Assembly: GCA_965225935.1 (NCBI GenBank)
Contig: CBDDCC010000015.1
Span: forward strand, 316,805 to 380,804
Direction of reading: 5' to 3'
Source of the DNA: CALJXB01 sp965225935
Lineage (GTDB): Bacteria > Pseudomonadota > Alphaproteobacteria > Kiloniellales > JAKSDN01
Length of the DNA stretch: 64,000 nt
Positions 20,163 through 28,826 of the stretch are shown here, one piece after another. A program made the position numbers and the translations under genes. The first letter of the stretch is position 1. Each line of letters starts with the position of its first letter. Below the pieces are notes generated by a model. That model saw only the letters and a list, made by a program, of their open reading frames with translations. It made no database searches and was not told the origin of the DNA.

Positions 20163-21095
20163 CTAGAAAGTTCCTTTTAGAAAGTACTTTTCCCACAACA
20201 CGCCTAATACTGAAAGCATAACAAGAAAAAAGAAAAATGTTAAACCATACCCAACAAAATGTATCAGAAAACGACTTGCTCGGTTAGCATACAGATAGTC
20301 ATAAAAGGTTGGCAACGATACACTCTTCATTGGAGGAAGCGACTCTTCCCTAAGCAGAGTTTTTGCTAGTCGCCCAACATATTTCTTGTAAGCAGTTTTC
20401 TCAAAGCCTGAGTGTACTAAACCGCGAGCATCCCGCACAAACCTGTTGTATAGCTTGAAATCAAATGGGAGCGGAGGGAGGAACTTCAGTTTTTCGAGAA
20501 CTGGGTCTCTTTTTGCTAGGAATGCACGAGGAGATTTATTAATCACAAAGTAAAAGTCCTTTGTAAACTTCAATAGCTGGCCGCGAATATCAAGAGCCGA
20601 AGTAAGACTGATAACATCCGCTTCCAGAACAACAATTACTAGCGGCTGCAATTTCGCAAGGTCCAATAAAATGCTATCAATACCTGCTCGAGTATCAAGT
20701 ATTACAAAATCAAAATTATGCTCGAATGCCGTTTCTACCAGTCTGTCTATCTTAATTGGTTCCAATTCAGAAAAGTTATCCCAATCAACTGATTTGTTAA
20801 AATCGGTCGACGCAGGAACAATGGCCTGACCCTCACGACTCTCAGCTTCTGTGACAATTGTGTCCGCATCTAGGTTTCCGCTCAAATAGTCCATTATGGA
20901 GCCACGTGTCTCCTCCCAAGCGTCAGCGGCGCCATACATGAAGGTGATTCCCTTAACTCCAAGATCCATATCCACAAGTAAAACTTTGAAATCTTCTTGA
21001 AGAACTTTACTTAGGCATGATGCGAGAAGTGATTTGCCTACTCCACCTTTTCCACTTGAGATGACTATCACTCTCCTGGATCTTGACTCTATCAC
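20163..21095 (-). CDS. ParA/MinD-like ATPase with C-terminal membrane anchor
   Basis: A 310-residue deviant-Walker ATPase: KGGVGKS at residues 16-22 (signature Lys16), Asp42/Asp44 in LLVDMDLG, and DTRAGID at 134-140, corresponding to the DTPAG box of MinD/FlhG. Residues about 200-270 are basic and unrecognised, and residues about 277-300 form a single hydrophobic helix (VGYGLTFFFFLVMLSVLGVL) near the C-terminus. MinD normally uses an amphipathic tail, so a true transmembrane anchor is unusual. The gene is much more AT-rich than its flanks. Its start overlaps the stop of the small membrane-protein gene by four bases (ATGA), so the two form a coupled operon. Function unknown. Confidence 0.85.
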   Translation of the reverse strand: MIESRSRRVIVISSGKGGVGKSLLASCLSKVLQEDFKVLLVDMDLGVKGITFMYGAADAWEETRGSIMDYLSGNLDADTIVTEAESREGQAIVPASTDFNKSVDWDNFSELEPIKIDRLVETAFEHNFDFVILDTRAGIDSILLDLAKLQPLVIVVLEADVISLTSALDIRGQLLKFTKDFYFVINKSPRAFLAKRDPVLEKLKFLPPLPFDFKLYNRFVRDARGLVHSGFEKTAYKKYVGRLAKTLLREESLPPMKSVSLPTFYDYLYANRASRFLIHFVGYGLTFFFFLVMLSVLGVLWEKYFLKGTF

Positions 21096-21409
21096 CGCTC
21101 AAACCTCCGCGGGTCAGGAGCTTGCCATTGTTCGCGCGAGAAAATTGAGCCAATGAATGCTAGAAACGCTGATACTGACAGCGGAGCCATGTAGGTAATA
21201 AGACACCAAATTGCAGCATCATCGATCCAGACAAAAAAAGCTGCATATGGTGCTCCTCCCATTCCGGTTATCGCTGTGCTGCCACTGAGGAACTTTCTTT
21301 GAGATGACAAGGTTCCATCATGCCACAAGCGCATAATGTATGCGGCAGCCCATAGGCCCGTCACCAAGCCAACCAAAGATGCTCCAACGATTTGTAGCCA
21401 TACATCCAT
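21092..21409 (-). CDS. small multi-pass membrane protein coupled to the ParA-like ATPase
   Basis: A 105-residue protein with a hydrophobic N-terminal helix (about residues 4-26, LQIVGASLVGLVTGLWAAAYI), a short polar loop with Ser/Thr, and one long or two short hydrophobic segments at about 50-92. The C-terminus is polar and Arg-rich. I do not recognise a family. It is the first gene of an AT-rich two-gene operon. Translational coupling to the anchored ATPase suggests the two proteins meet in the membrane. Confidence 0.75.
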   Translation of the reverse strand: MDVWLQIVGASLVGLVTGLWAAAYIMRLWHDGTLSSQRKFLSGSTAITGMGGAPYAAFFVWIDDAAIWCLITYMAPLSVSAFLAFIGSIFSREQWQAPDPRRFER

Positions 21410-21758
21410 TTTCTGACTAGACGACCGGACTCCGGCGGATCAGCCAAATGGGTCAATCAAAGAGGCGCGGAACAAGGAAAACTATTGCATCTAGTGAATG
21501 CAATATAAAGTAGAAACTTCAATTATATGAGGTGCCTCGATTGTGGCAGCAGCAAAGGCCTCAATGTCACGCTGCCACGCATTTGGCGACCAGCATGCAG
21601 TTTGGAGTTGGCCAATCATATGAGAGCTAGGCGCCTTGCAAATGAATCAAATCCTCCTGCACCTTTAGGCAGTTCAATGTAGGAATATTAAAAGCGATCA
21701 ATGCGCCTTTGCCTCCGAGTGCGACAGTAAGGCTCCGATGCACCTGTGCCTGCCGCGC
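21410..21758. other. AT-rich gene-free spacer upstream of the ATPase operon
   Basis: About 350 bases with no credible gene, bounded on the left by the start of the two-gene operon and on the right by the stop of a secreted-protein gene. It should carry the operon's promoter. A 7-base palindromic pair lies at 21484-21504. The part from about 21540 to 21700 is intermediate in composition and shows nothing I can name. Confidence 0.5.
21484..21504. promoter_or_regulatory. candidate operator palindrome
   Basis: ATTGCAT and ATGCAAT form a perfect 7-base inverted repeat separated by seven bases, 75 bases upstream of the first gene of the AT-rich operon. The geometry fits a dimeric repressor site, but no regulator gene is present in the island, so this is a guess. 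Confidence 0.3.
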
Positions 21759-22631
21759 TCAGGGCGGAGTGATGAACTTGGGCCCGGGGACTTTCCTGTA
21801 GTTGACTGTCCCCCTTTCCATGTCGATGTGCTTGAACCCGGGAGCAAAATAGATGGTCCCGCCGCCGGGCCTGAGAGGAACAGCTCCAGGATACGGACGG
21901 CCGGATTTCAACTGCCATCGTCTCCAGTCCTTGCACTTGGTCTGCTCTTTCCCGTTATTCTCCGGATGATCGAGAATGTCATTTCTTCGCCCGGCTTCAG
22001 CCCACATCCTGGTCATGACGGAATAGATTGCCGAGCGAATTTCATTGGCCGTGGTCGCCCGGAAATCGGACATGCGGTACACGAACATAGCTTTGCTGTT
22101 CTCTACTACCCTTCGGAGCGCCCGTTTGAATGCAGGCTCGAACTTCTGAAGACTTTCGCGGTAGATTCGCGCGTGTTCTTGCTCGTGCTTGAGTATCTCA
22201 TCGTACTCGCAAGTGCCTTCCGGATAGGCCGAACTGACGGAAAGCACGAACTTCTCGAAACCCATTCGTACCTTTACGTCCGCCAGCGAAACGCAATGGC
22301 CGCGGCCTTTCGGCTCACGATAGACGAGCCAATCGGAGAAGGTCGGATAGTGAAACTCTTGCTCGGCCAAGCCCATCGGGAAGAACCGCATATGTAGTGT
22401 ATTGGTATGATATGGACTGATGACCTCCCGAAGCTGCCATGAATCGCGGTCGTGACGGATTTCGACTTCGCCCAGGAGCAGTTCCAGACTTACTTTACCC
22501 GGTCCTTTGGGCTGCCCGCAGGTCGCGCCCAAAGCGGCTTCCAGCGGCAGTAACAGGGCAAATGCAGCCGCGAGGAGTGCCAGCGTCGCAAACCGCGGTA
22601 TGGGGCGCGGCAATGGGTGACGGGTCCTCAT
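21759..22631 (-). CDS. secreted HExEH-motif protein, downstream paralogue
   Basis: A 290-residue protein with a signal peptide (about residues 1-36). The centre carries CEYDEILKHEQEHARIY, with HEQEH at residues 149-153 matching the zinc-metallopeptidase HExxH core, preceded by a conserved GHCVSLADVKV strand. The upstream neighbour has the same blocks in the same order (CEY-x2-IL-x-HE-x-EH), so the two are tandem paralogues, diverged strongly elsewhere. The C-terminal 60 residues are Gly/Pro-rich and differ from the paralogue. A periplasmic peptidase is plausible but not proven. Only eight bases or fewer separate the two genes. Confidence 0.7.
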   Translation of the reverse strand: MRTRHPLPRPIPRFATLALLAAAFALLLPLEAALGATCGQPKGPGKVSLELLLGEVEIRHDRDSWQLREVISPYHTNTLHMRFFPMGLAEQEFHYPTFSDWLVYREPKGRGHCVSLADVKVRMGFEKFVLSVSSAYPEGTCEYDEILKHEQEHARIYRESLQKFEPAFKRALRRVVENSKAMFVYRMSDFRATTANEIRSAIYSVMTRMWAEAGRRNDILDHPENNGKEQTKCKDWRRWQLKSGRPYPGAVPLRPGGGTIYFAPGFKHIDMERGTVNYRKVPGPKFITPP

Positions 22632-22638
22632 CCGCCCC

Positions 22639-23571
22639 TCAGTCGAAGAAGGTGTTGGAGCCGCTGATGATCTTGAAGCCGGGCGATCCCTGGAGGGCGC
22701 CGTCCGATTGGGGTTCTTCGCTGCCGACGAACTCCTCCTCGGTCTCCGCCGGTGCCTCGTCGGCGGCGGCCCAATCCGCTGCGCTGCGCCAGTTGTCGCA
22801 CTGGGCCCAGACCCGGCGGTAGCTCTCCCGGGTGTCGATCTTGCCGTTTCTGTACCTGCGCTCGGCGGTCATCTTGGTGAGCACCGGCTGCAGCTGCCGC
22901 TCGAACTCCACCAGGTAGGCCGACCTGGCCTCGCCCTTGCGGTGGACGAAGATCGTCTTCTTGGACCTCAGCACCCCCTGGATCGCGTCCCGCAGCTTGC
23001 CCTCGTATCTCTCCAGGACATCGGAATGGATGGCGACGTGCTCCTTCTCGTGGGCCAGGATGGCCTCGTACTCGCAGGAGCCTTTCGGGTACTCGCTGCC
23101 GACGAAGACCGTCATCTCGTGATACTCGACGGTCACGATCACCTCGGCCAGCGCGGCACAGTGGCCCACGCCCTGGGCCTTGCTGGTGTAGAAGCGGGTC
23201 TCGTAGCCGACCGAGAGGCCCGAGCTGGTGAGGCCGCCTGACTGGTGCCAGGGACCGGAGACGTAGCCCTGGCCCTTGTTCACGATGTCCTGGATGCCGC
23301 CCGTGTCGAGATCGTGCCGGTAGGTCACCTCGACCGGCTTCATCACCAGGGTCGCCTTGGCCGGCGTCTTGGGCGCCTTGCAGGCCGAGGCCAGGGCGGC
23401 ACCGGCCGGCAGGGCCGCCGTCAGGAGGGCCGCCGCCGCGGCCAGGACCGCGGTGCCGAGGCATTTGTTTCCGAAACTCTGCAACGCCTTCCTGGCCTCG
23501 CCGGCCCGGCGCCGTCCGCATAGTTCCCCTGTCCCGAGCGGCCAGAGGCAGCTTGGCAAAACCTTTCTCAT
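22639..23571 (-). CDS. secreted HExEH-motif protein, upstream paralogue
   Basis: A 310-residue protein with HEKEH at residues 174-178 inside CEYEAILAHEKEHVAIH, and a GHCAALAEVIVTVEYHEMTVFV strand pair as in its neighbour. Counting from the ATG at 23571, the signal-peptide-like helix lies at about 38-62, leaving an odd 30-residue basic leader. A TTG at 23484 with AGGAAGG just upstream would give a normal signal peptide and is a strong alternative start. The mature protein begins near ACKAPKTP. The acidic C-terminal stretch (EAPAETEEEFVGSEEP) is unique to this copy. Probably the first gene of a two-gene operon. Confidence 0.7.
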   Translation of the reverse strand: MRKVLPSCLWPLGTGELCGRRRAGEARKALQSFGNKCLGTAVLAAAAALLTAALPAGAALASACKAPKTPAKATLVMKPVEVTYRHDLDTGGIQDIVNKGQGYVSGPWHQSGGLTSSGLSVGYETRFYTSKAQGVGHCAALAEVIVTVEYHEMTVFVGSEYPKGSCEYEAILAHEKEHVAIHSDVLERYEGKLRDAIQGVLRSKKTIFVHRKGEARSAYLVEFERQLQPVLTKMTAERRYRNGKIDTRESYRRVWAQCDNWRSAADWAAADEAPAETEEEFVGSEEPQSDGALQGSPGFKIISGSNTFFD

Positions 23572-23769
23572 GGCATTCGCGCCAGGGGCCGGCCGAGCAA
23601 GTCCCTACCCGAATTGACGCTCCGGCCCTCGAAATCGGCTCCCCGTGAAATATCGACCGAGCAATGATTCAGTATAACCCGGCGGCTCAACCGGTGGTAT
23701 TAAATTTACCCGATCCGCTCCTTTAGGTGCTCATGCTCCCGGTGCCACCGGCCTCGGCTGTTCATATCC

Positions 23770-25395
23770 TCAATTCTCCATGATCGAACCGGCGAGGCGC
23801 TGACCCGTCGCCACCAGCTCGGGGATGACGATATCGGCGCCGGCTTTGGTCAGCTCGAGGGCGTGCTTGTCGTCGTGGGCCCGTGCGTAGATCTTCAGAT
23901 CGGTGAAGATGTAGCGCACCATGGCGACCGTGCGCAGGGCCACCTGGGGATCGTCCACCGCCACCACCAGGGCCCGGGCCCGCTCGACGTGGACCGCCTC
24001 CAGGATCTCCGGGCGGGTGGCGTCGCCGTAATAGACCGGCAGGCCGCCGGTCCGGGCCTGGGTGACCCGGTGCGGGTCGAGGTCGACGGCGATGAAGTCC
24101 GTGCCCTCGGAACGCAGCTGGGAGGCCACCGCCGCTCCTACGCGCCCGTAGCCCGCGATCACCACGTGGTCCTTCAGGCCCTCGGCCTGGTCGGGCATGG
24201 TCTCCAGCGCGGCCACCGTGCGGCGCTCGACCCGGCGCTCAAGCTGCTTTCCCAGGATGGCGAGGAAGGGCGTCGCCATCATGGTGAGCGCCACGACGAC
24301 CACCAGGATCTGCGCGTCCTCGGCCAGCACCACCCCGGCGCCCAGGGCCGCGCCCAGCAACACGAAGGCGAACTCGCCGCCCTGGGAGAGCAGGACGCCC
24401 AGGTTCACCGACTGGGCCGCGCGCAGCCCCGCCGCGAGGCCCAGGCCCGCCAGCAGAACGGCCTTGAGCAGCACCAGGCCGACGGCCAGGACGATCACCA
24501 GGCCCAGCTTCTCGAACGTCAGGCCCACGTCCAGGGTCATGCCCACCGACATGAAGAAGAGGCCCAGCAGCAGGCCGCGGAAGGGCTGGATGTCGGCGGC
24601 CACCTGGTGGCGGTAGTGGGTCTCGGCCAGCAGCATGCCGGCGAGGAAGGCGCCGAAGGCCATGGAGAGCCCGGCCATCGCCGTCATCAAGCCGCTGGCG
24701 AGCACCACCAGCAGGGAAAGGGCGATGAAGACGTCCGGGTCGCGGACGATCGCCACCTGCTGGAACAGGTGGCGCAGCACGATGCGCCCGATGCCGAGGA
24801 TCGCCATGACCGCCACCGCGGCCTTCAGGAGGGCGCCGCCGACCGCCAGGCCGAGCGCCTCGCCGCCGTCGCCGAGCGCCAGCGCCAGCACCAGGAAGGG
24901 GCCCACCATCATGTCCTGGACCAGCAGGACGGCGAAGCAGGCCCGGCCGACCTGGCTGGTCAGCTCGCCCCGGTCCACCAGGATGCGCAGCACGATGGCG
25001 GTGGAGGAGAGCGCCAGGGCGCCGCCGATCACCGCAGCCGACAGGGTCGAGACACCCATGAGGACCGCGACCCCGAAGATGGCCAGTCCCGTCAGGAAGA
25101 TCTGGGCCGCGCCCAGCACGAAGATGCGCGTCTGCATGACCCGGATGCGCTCGAACGGCAGCTCCAGGCCGACGGCGAACAGCAGGAAGACGACGCCGAG
25201 CTCGCCCAGGGCCTGAACCGTCTCGAGGTTCGTCACCAGGGCCAAGCCGCTCGGCCCGATGACGGCGCCGGCCACCAGATAGCCCAGCACCGCCCCCAGC
25301 CGGAAGCGCCGGAAGAGTGAGACGAAGAGGACCGCCGCGAACAGCACGACGATCACTTCGAGCAGAAAGCCGCCTGTCTCGGCGTGCTCAGGCAT
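23770..25395 (-). CDS. CPA2 family monovalent cation:proton antiporter (KefB/RosB type)
   Basis: A 541-residue inner-membrane antiporter with about 12 hydrophobic helices (residues 8-380), including the family signatures LGYLVAGAVIGPSG and FLLFAVGLEL. A cytoplasmic TrkA-N/RCK domain follows (about 405-520) with the NAD-binding loop DHVVIAGYGRVGAAVASQL. It exchanges K+ or Na+ for protons, gated by nucleotide or redox state. There is no ancillary KefF/KefG-like gene beside it. The frame stays open upstream over the trmFO region, but the ATG at 25395 begins just before the first helix. Divergent from trmFO. Confidence 0.9.
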   Translation of the reverse strand: MPEHAETGGFLLEVIVVLFAAVLFVSLFRRFRLGAVLGYLVAGAVIGPSGLALVTNLETVQALGELGVVFLLFAVGLELPFERIRVMQTRIFVLGAAQIFLTGLAIFGVAVLMGVSTLSAAVIGGALALSSTAIVLRILVDRGELTSQVGRACFAVLLVQDMMVGPFLVLALALGDGGEALGLAVGGALLKAAVAVMAILGIGRIVLRHLFQQVAIVRDPDVFIALSLLVVLASGLMTAMAGLSMAFGAFLAGMLLAETHYRHQVAADIQPFRGLLLGLFFMSVGMTLDVGLTFEKLGLVIVLAVGLVLLKAVLLAGLGLAAGLRAAQSVNLGVLLSQGGEFAFVLLGAALGAGVVLAEDAQILVVVVALTMMATPFLAILGKQLERRVERRTVAALETMPDQAEGLKDHVVIAGYGRVGAAVASQLRSEGTDFIAVDLDPHRVTQARTGGLPVYYGDATRPEILEAVHVERARALVVAVDDPQVALRTVAMVRYIFTDLKIYARAHDDKHALELTKAGADIVIPELVATGQRLAGSIMEN

Positions 25396-25593
25396 CCCCG
25401 GCCCGGTCCCTCGGCGGACGAGACCGTCCGCATCTTGCGATACACCCCAAGCCGCATTCCTTGTAACCCGCGCCGTAGGCCGCTTCCAGCCCCCCTCGCC
25501 GATTCTGCCCACAGGATCGCCCGGCCGAACGCGGTGGACCGGCGCCTGCGCTCGACCCGTGAACCCCGGCCGCTCCGGGGCTATAGTCCGGCC

Positions 25594-26964
25594 ATGACGG
25601 ACGCACGGACCGAGCCCATCCACGTGGTCGGCGGCGGCCTCGCGGGCAGCGAGGCGGCCTGGCAGATCGCCCGCGCCGGTTTGCCCGTGGTGCTGCACGA
25701 GATGCGGCCCACGCGCGCAACGGCGGCCCACAAGACCGGCGGCCTGGCGGAGCTGGTCTGCTCCAACTCCTTCCGCTCCGACGACGCCGAGCAGAATGCC
25801 GTCGGCCTGCTGCATGAGGAGATGCGCCGGCTCGGCTCCCTGGTGCTCGCGGCCGGCGACCGGCACCGGGTGCCGGCGGGCAGCGCGCTCGCCGTCGACC
25901 GGGACGGCTTCTCCGACGCCGTGACGGCGAAGCTCGAGGCCGAGCCCCTGGTCGAGATCCGCCGCGAGGAGATCGCCGGGGCGCCTCCCGGAGACTGGGA
26001 CCAGGTCATCTTGGCCACCGGTCCCCTCACCTCGCCGGCGCTCACCGAGGCCATCCTGGCGCTGACCGGCGAGACGCAACTCGCCTTCTTCGACGCCATA
26101 GCGCCCATCGTCCACAAGGACTCGATCGACTTCTCGGTCGCCTGGTTCCAGTCCCGCTACGACAAGGGCGAAGGGGCCGACTACATCAACTGCCCCCTCG
26201 ACCGGGAGCAGTACGCCGCCTTCCTGGAGGCCCTGCTGGCGAGCGAGCAAACCGAATTCCACGACTGGGAGAGGAAGACGCCCTACTTCGAAGGCTGCCT
26301 GCCGATCGAGGTCATGGCCGCGCGCGGGCCGGATACCCTGCGCTTCGGGCCCATGAAGCCGGTCGGCCTGGCCGACCCGCGCAGCGGCCGTCCGCCCCAT
26401 GCGGTAGTGCAGCTACGCCAGGACAACGCACTCGGCAGCCTCTACAACATGGTGGGCTTTCAGACCAAGCTGAAGCACGGCGCGCAGGTTCAGGTGTTCC
26501 GTATGATCCCCGGACTGGAGCGGGCCGAGTTCGCCCGCCTCGGCGGCATCCACCGCAACACCTTCATCCACTCGCCGCGCCTCCTGGACGGAGAACTGCG
26601 ACTCAAGGCGGAGCCGCGGCTGCGCTTCGCCGGCCAGATCACCGGCGTCGAGGGCTACGTGGAGAGCGCCGCCATCGGCTTGCTGGCCGGGCGCTTCGCC
26701 GCCGCCGAGCGGCTCGGGCGGAGCCTCGCCCCGCCGCCGCCCACCACCGCCCACGGCGCCCTGCTCGCCCACATCACCGGCGGCGCCGAGGCCGAAACCT
26801 TCCAGCCCATGAACGTGAACTTCGGCCTCTTCCCGCCCCTGCCCGCGGGAACCGGCGGCAAGCGGCGCCTGGCAAAACGCGAACGTCGGCCGGCGCTGGC
26901 CGCCCGGGCGCTCGCCGACCTGGCCGCCTGGGACGGCGCGAGCGGCCTGGCGGCGGCCGAGTAG
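25594..26964 (+). CDS. trmFO: methylenetetrahydrofolate--tRNA-(uracil-54-C5)-methyltransferase
   Basis: A 456-residue FAD enzyme that makes ribothymidine at position 54 of tRNA using methylenetetrahydrofolate as carbon donor. The N-terminal dinucleotide fold is HVVGGGLAGSEAAWQIA, followed by HEMRP, LVCSNSFRSD and the RFGPMKPVGL segment, all typical of TrmFO rather than GidA. The C-terminal FQPMNVNFGLFPPL is a family landmark. Length is standard. The ATG at 25594 fits the fold start exactly. Confidence 0.96.
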   Translation: MTDARTEPIHVVGGGLAGSEAAWQIARAGLPVVLHEMRPTRATAAHKTGGLAELVCSNSFRSDDAEQNAVGLLHEEMRRLGSLVLAAGDRHRVPAGSALAVDRDGFSDAVTAKLEAEPLVEIRREEIAGAPPGDWDQVILATGPLTSPALTEAILALTGETQLAFFDAIAPIVHKDSIDFSVAWFQSRYDKGEGADYINCPLDREQYAAFLEALLASEQTEFHDWERKTPYFEGCLPIEVMAARGPDTLRFGPMKPVGLADPRSGRPPHAVVQLRQDNALGSLYNMVGFQTKLKHGAQVQVFRMIPGLERAEFARLGGIHRNTFIHSPRLLDGELRLKAEPRLRFAGQITGVEGYVESAAIGLLAGRFAAAERLGRSLAPPPPTTAHGALLAHITGGAEAETFQPMNVNFGLFPPLPAGTGGKRRLAKRERRPALAARALADLAAWDGASGLAAAE

Positions 26965-26971
26965 GACGGTC

Positions 26972-27970
26972 TCAGGGCGACTCCCGCAATAGTGCGTCGA
27001 CCGCTTCGCAGGCGGCCTCGAATCGCGTCTCCCAGTCCCCGGAGAGCCGCAGATAAGGCCGTCCCAGGCGCTCCAGGGTCTCCTGGCAGAGAGCGAAGAA
27101 GCGCCCGCGCCGCCCGGTGTCGGGGAAGTAGCGCTGGCCGTCGTCCACCCAGGGTGCGTCCACGTCGGTGAGCAGGGTGAGGTCGTAGCGCGCCGCCGCG
27201 CCGGCCTCGTCGATCCAGGCCGGACACTCATCGAACAGCATGCGGCTCCAGAGGCTGGTCAGCAGCACGTCGGTATCGCAGACGAGCAGCTTGCGCGCGC
27301 GCTCGGCGAGCGCCCGCTCGGAGGCCATCTGGCCGCGGGCGATCAGCGCAATGTCCGCGGGCGCGCAGGCCCCGCCCCTGGGATCCAGGTGCCCCCGGGC
27401 GAACTCCGGCACATGGCAGGTGCCGTAGCGCTCCGCGAGGCGTTCGGCCAAGACCGACTTGCCGGTCGATTCCGGCCCGAACAGGCAGATCCGCTTCAGG
27501 AAGTGGGGCCGCGCGGGCGGCGCGATCCAGTCCCAGTGGGCGAGCGGCGCACGGCGGATCTCGCGGCCGCTGACGGGGACGACACGCCGCCCCGGATCGA
27601 CCGCCACGTGGACCGCGCCCATGACTTCGGCCACCCGCTCGCCGTAGGCCTCCGAGGAGAAGAAGACATCGAAGCCCCGTGGCGCCTCGCGCCGCAGCAG
27701 GGCGCGCCAGACGGGCCAGAAGTCGGGGTGCTCCTCCGGCGCCTGGGGCACCTCGTCGTCCACGTGGACGACACGGCAGTCGGGAAACCAGCGCCGCATC
27801 CAGTCGTAGCGCAGGGCGCCGGGAATAGGCTCGCGCTCGACGGAGCAGACCAGGACGGTCAGCTCCGCCACATAGGCGCGGGCGAACTCGATCAAATAGC
27901 GGTGGCCGAGGTGGGGCGGCAGGAACTTGCCGAGCACCAGGCCCCGGCGCGGCCGGCGATCCAGACTCAT
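26972..27970 (-). CDS. NadR-like bifunctional nicotinamide-nucleotide adenylyltransferase/ribosylnicotinamide kinase
   Basis: A 332-residue two-domain protein. Residues about 8-165 are a nucleotidyltransferase with GKFLPPHLGHRYLI (HxGH), and residues about 170-330 are a P-loop kinase-like domain with LFGPESTGKS and the VPEFARGHL segment found in NadR. The helix-turn-helix repressor domain of enterobacterial NadR is absent, so the protein should be purely enzymatic, recycling nicotinamide riboside to NAD. The ATG at 27970 gives the correct N-terminus although the frame is open further. Its start lies four bases after the stop of the squalene-synthase-fold gene. Confidence 0.85.
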   Translation of the reverse strand: MSLDRRPRRGLVLGKFLPPHLGHRYLIEFARAYVAELTVLVCSVEREPIPGALRYDWMRRWFPDCRVVHVDDEVPQAPEEHPDFWPVWRALLRREAPRGFDVFFSSEAYGERVAEVMGAVHVAVDPGRRVVPVSGREIRRAPLAHWDWIAPPARPHFLKRICLFGPESTGKSVLAERLAERYGTCHVPEFARGHLDPRGGACAPADIALIARGQMASERALAERARKLLVCDTDVLLTSLWSRMLFDECPAWIDEAGAAARYDLTLLTDVDAPWVDDGQRYFPDTGRRGRFFALCQETLERLGRPYLRLSGDWETRFEAACEAVDALLRESP

Positions 27971-27974
27971 GACG

Positions 27975-28826
27975 CTAGTACCTCCGCCGCAACGACGCCC
28001 AGAGCAGCCGCCACGGCGCGCCCGTCGCAGGCGCCTGGACCCGCGGATCGAAGGGATCGAAGCCGGCGCGCTCCAGCTCGTCCAGGTAGCGATCCGCCAG
28101 GGGCGCGAACAGCAGCACGGGCTTGGCGGCCCTGGGCAGCTCTCGCTGGCGGACTCGCGCCGCCCGCAGGCGCGCCCGCGCCCGCCCGGCAACCTGCTCG
28201 ACGACCTGGGCGAGCGCCGGCGAGCTTCCCAGCTCGAACAACGCCTGCTCCGCCAGGCCGGCCTCGACCGTCAGCTCCGCCGGCAGGTAGAGACGCTTCT
28301 GGCGGGCATGGAAGGGCACCGCCCGGGCGAGGCCGGTGAGCGCCCAGGCGACGCCCAGGTGGCCGACCGCCTCTGCGGCCGGGCCTTCCTCGGCCGGGGC
28401 GCCCAGCACTTCCAGCGCCAGGCGCAAAAGGCCCGCCGAGGTGGCGTCGGCATAGGCCTCGAGGGCGTCGAGGCCGGCAGGCGCCACCCCGTCCAGGTCG
28501 GCCTCGCGGGCGTCGATCAGGCGCTCGAAGTGGCCCCGGCTAAGGTTCCTCCGCGCGACGGCGGCGGCCAGCGGGTCGACCACGGCATGGGCTCGGGCCC
28601 GGCCCTCGTAGATCTCGGCGATCGCCTCCCGCCACCATTGCAGGCGCATGCGGCCAATCAGGGACTCGCTCACCACCTCCGCGGTCCTCGCCACCTCCAG
28701 GTTGAAGGCATAGAGGGCGAAGAGCTCCTCGCGCCGCCCGGCGGGCGCGAAGAGCGCGGTCAGATAGCGGTCCCTATCCTGGCGGCGGACCTGTTCGGCG
28801 CAGTAGCTGAGGCGGGCCTGGCTCAT
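27975..28826 (-). CDS. squalene/phytoene synthase-fold protein (NDUFAF6-like)
   Basis: A 283-residue all-helical protein of the squalene/phytoene synthase superfamily (LFALYAFNLEVARTAEVVSES, MRLQWWREAI, GVAWALTGLARAVPFHARQ). The first Asp-rich substrate motif of active synthases is missing: the helix reads AFNLEVARTAEV with no DD-x2-D. This matches the branch that includes the mitochondrial complex I assembly factor NDUFAF6 better than a carotenoid or hopanoid enzyme. No other isoprenoid genes are nearby. An Mth938/NDUFAF3-like gene lies 1.6 kb away on the same strand. Confidence 0.8.
   Translation of the reverse strand: MSQARLSYCAEQVRRQDRDRYLTALFAPAGRREELFALYAFNLEVARTAEVVSESLIGRMRLQWWREAIAEIYEGRARAHAVVDPLAAAVARRNLSRGHFERLIDAREADLDGVAPAGLDALEAYADATSAGLLRLALEVLGAPAEEGPAAEAVGHLGVAWALTGLARAVPFHARQKRLYLPAELTVEAGLAEQALFELGSSPALAQVVEQVAGRARARLRAARVRQRELPRAAKPVLLFAPLADRYLDELERAGFDPFDPRVQAPATGAPWRLLWASLRRRY

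Noticed and set aside
23863..25320. Long plus-strand open frame opposite the CPA2 antiporter
   Set aside because: Rich in Gln, His, Arg and Gly, as expected for the complement of hydrophobic codons; the minus strand is a clear transporter.
27975..28826. Reading the squalene/phytoene-synthase-fold gene as a carotenoid or hopanoid enzyme
   Set aside because: The first Asp-rich substrate motif is absent and no isoprenoid genes adjoin it; an NDUFAF6-type role fits better.
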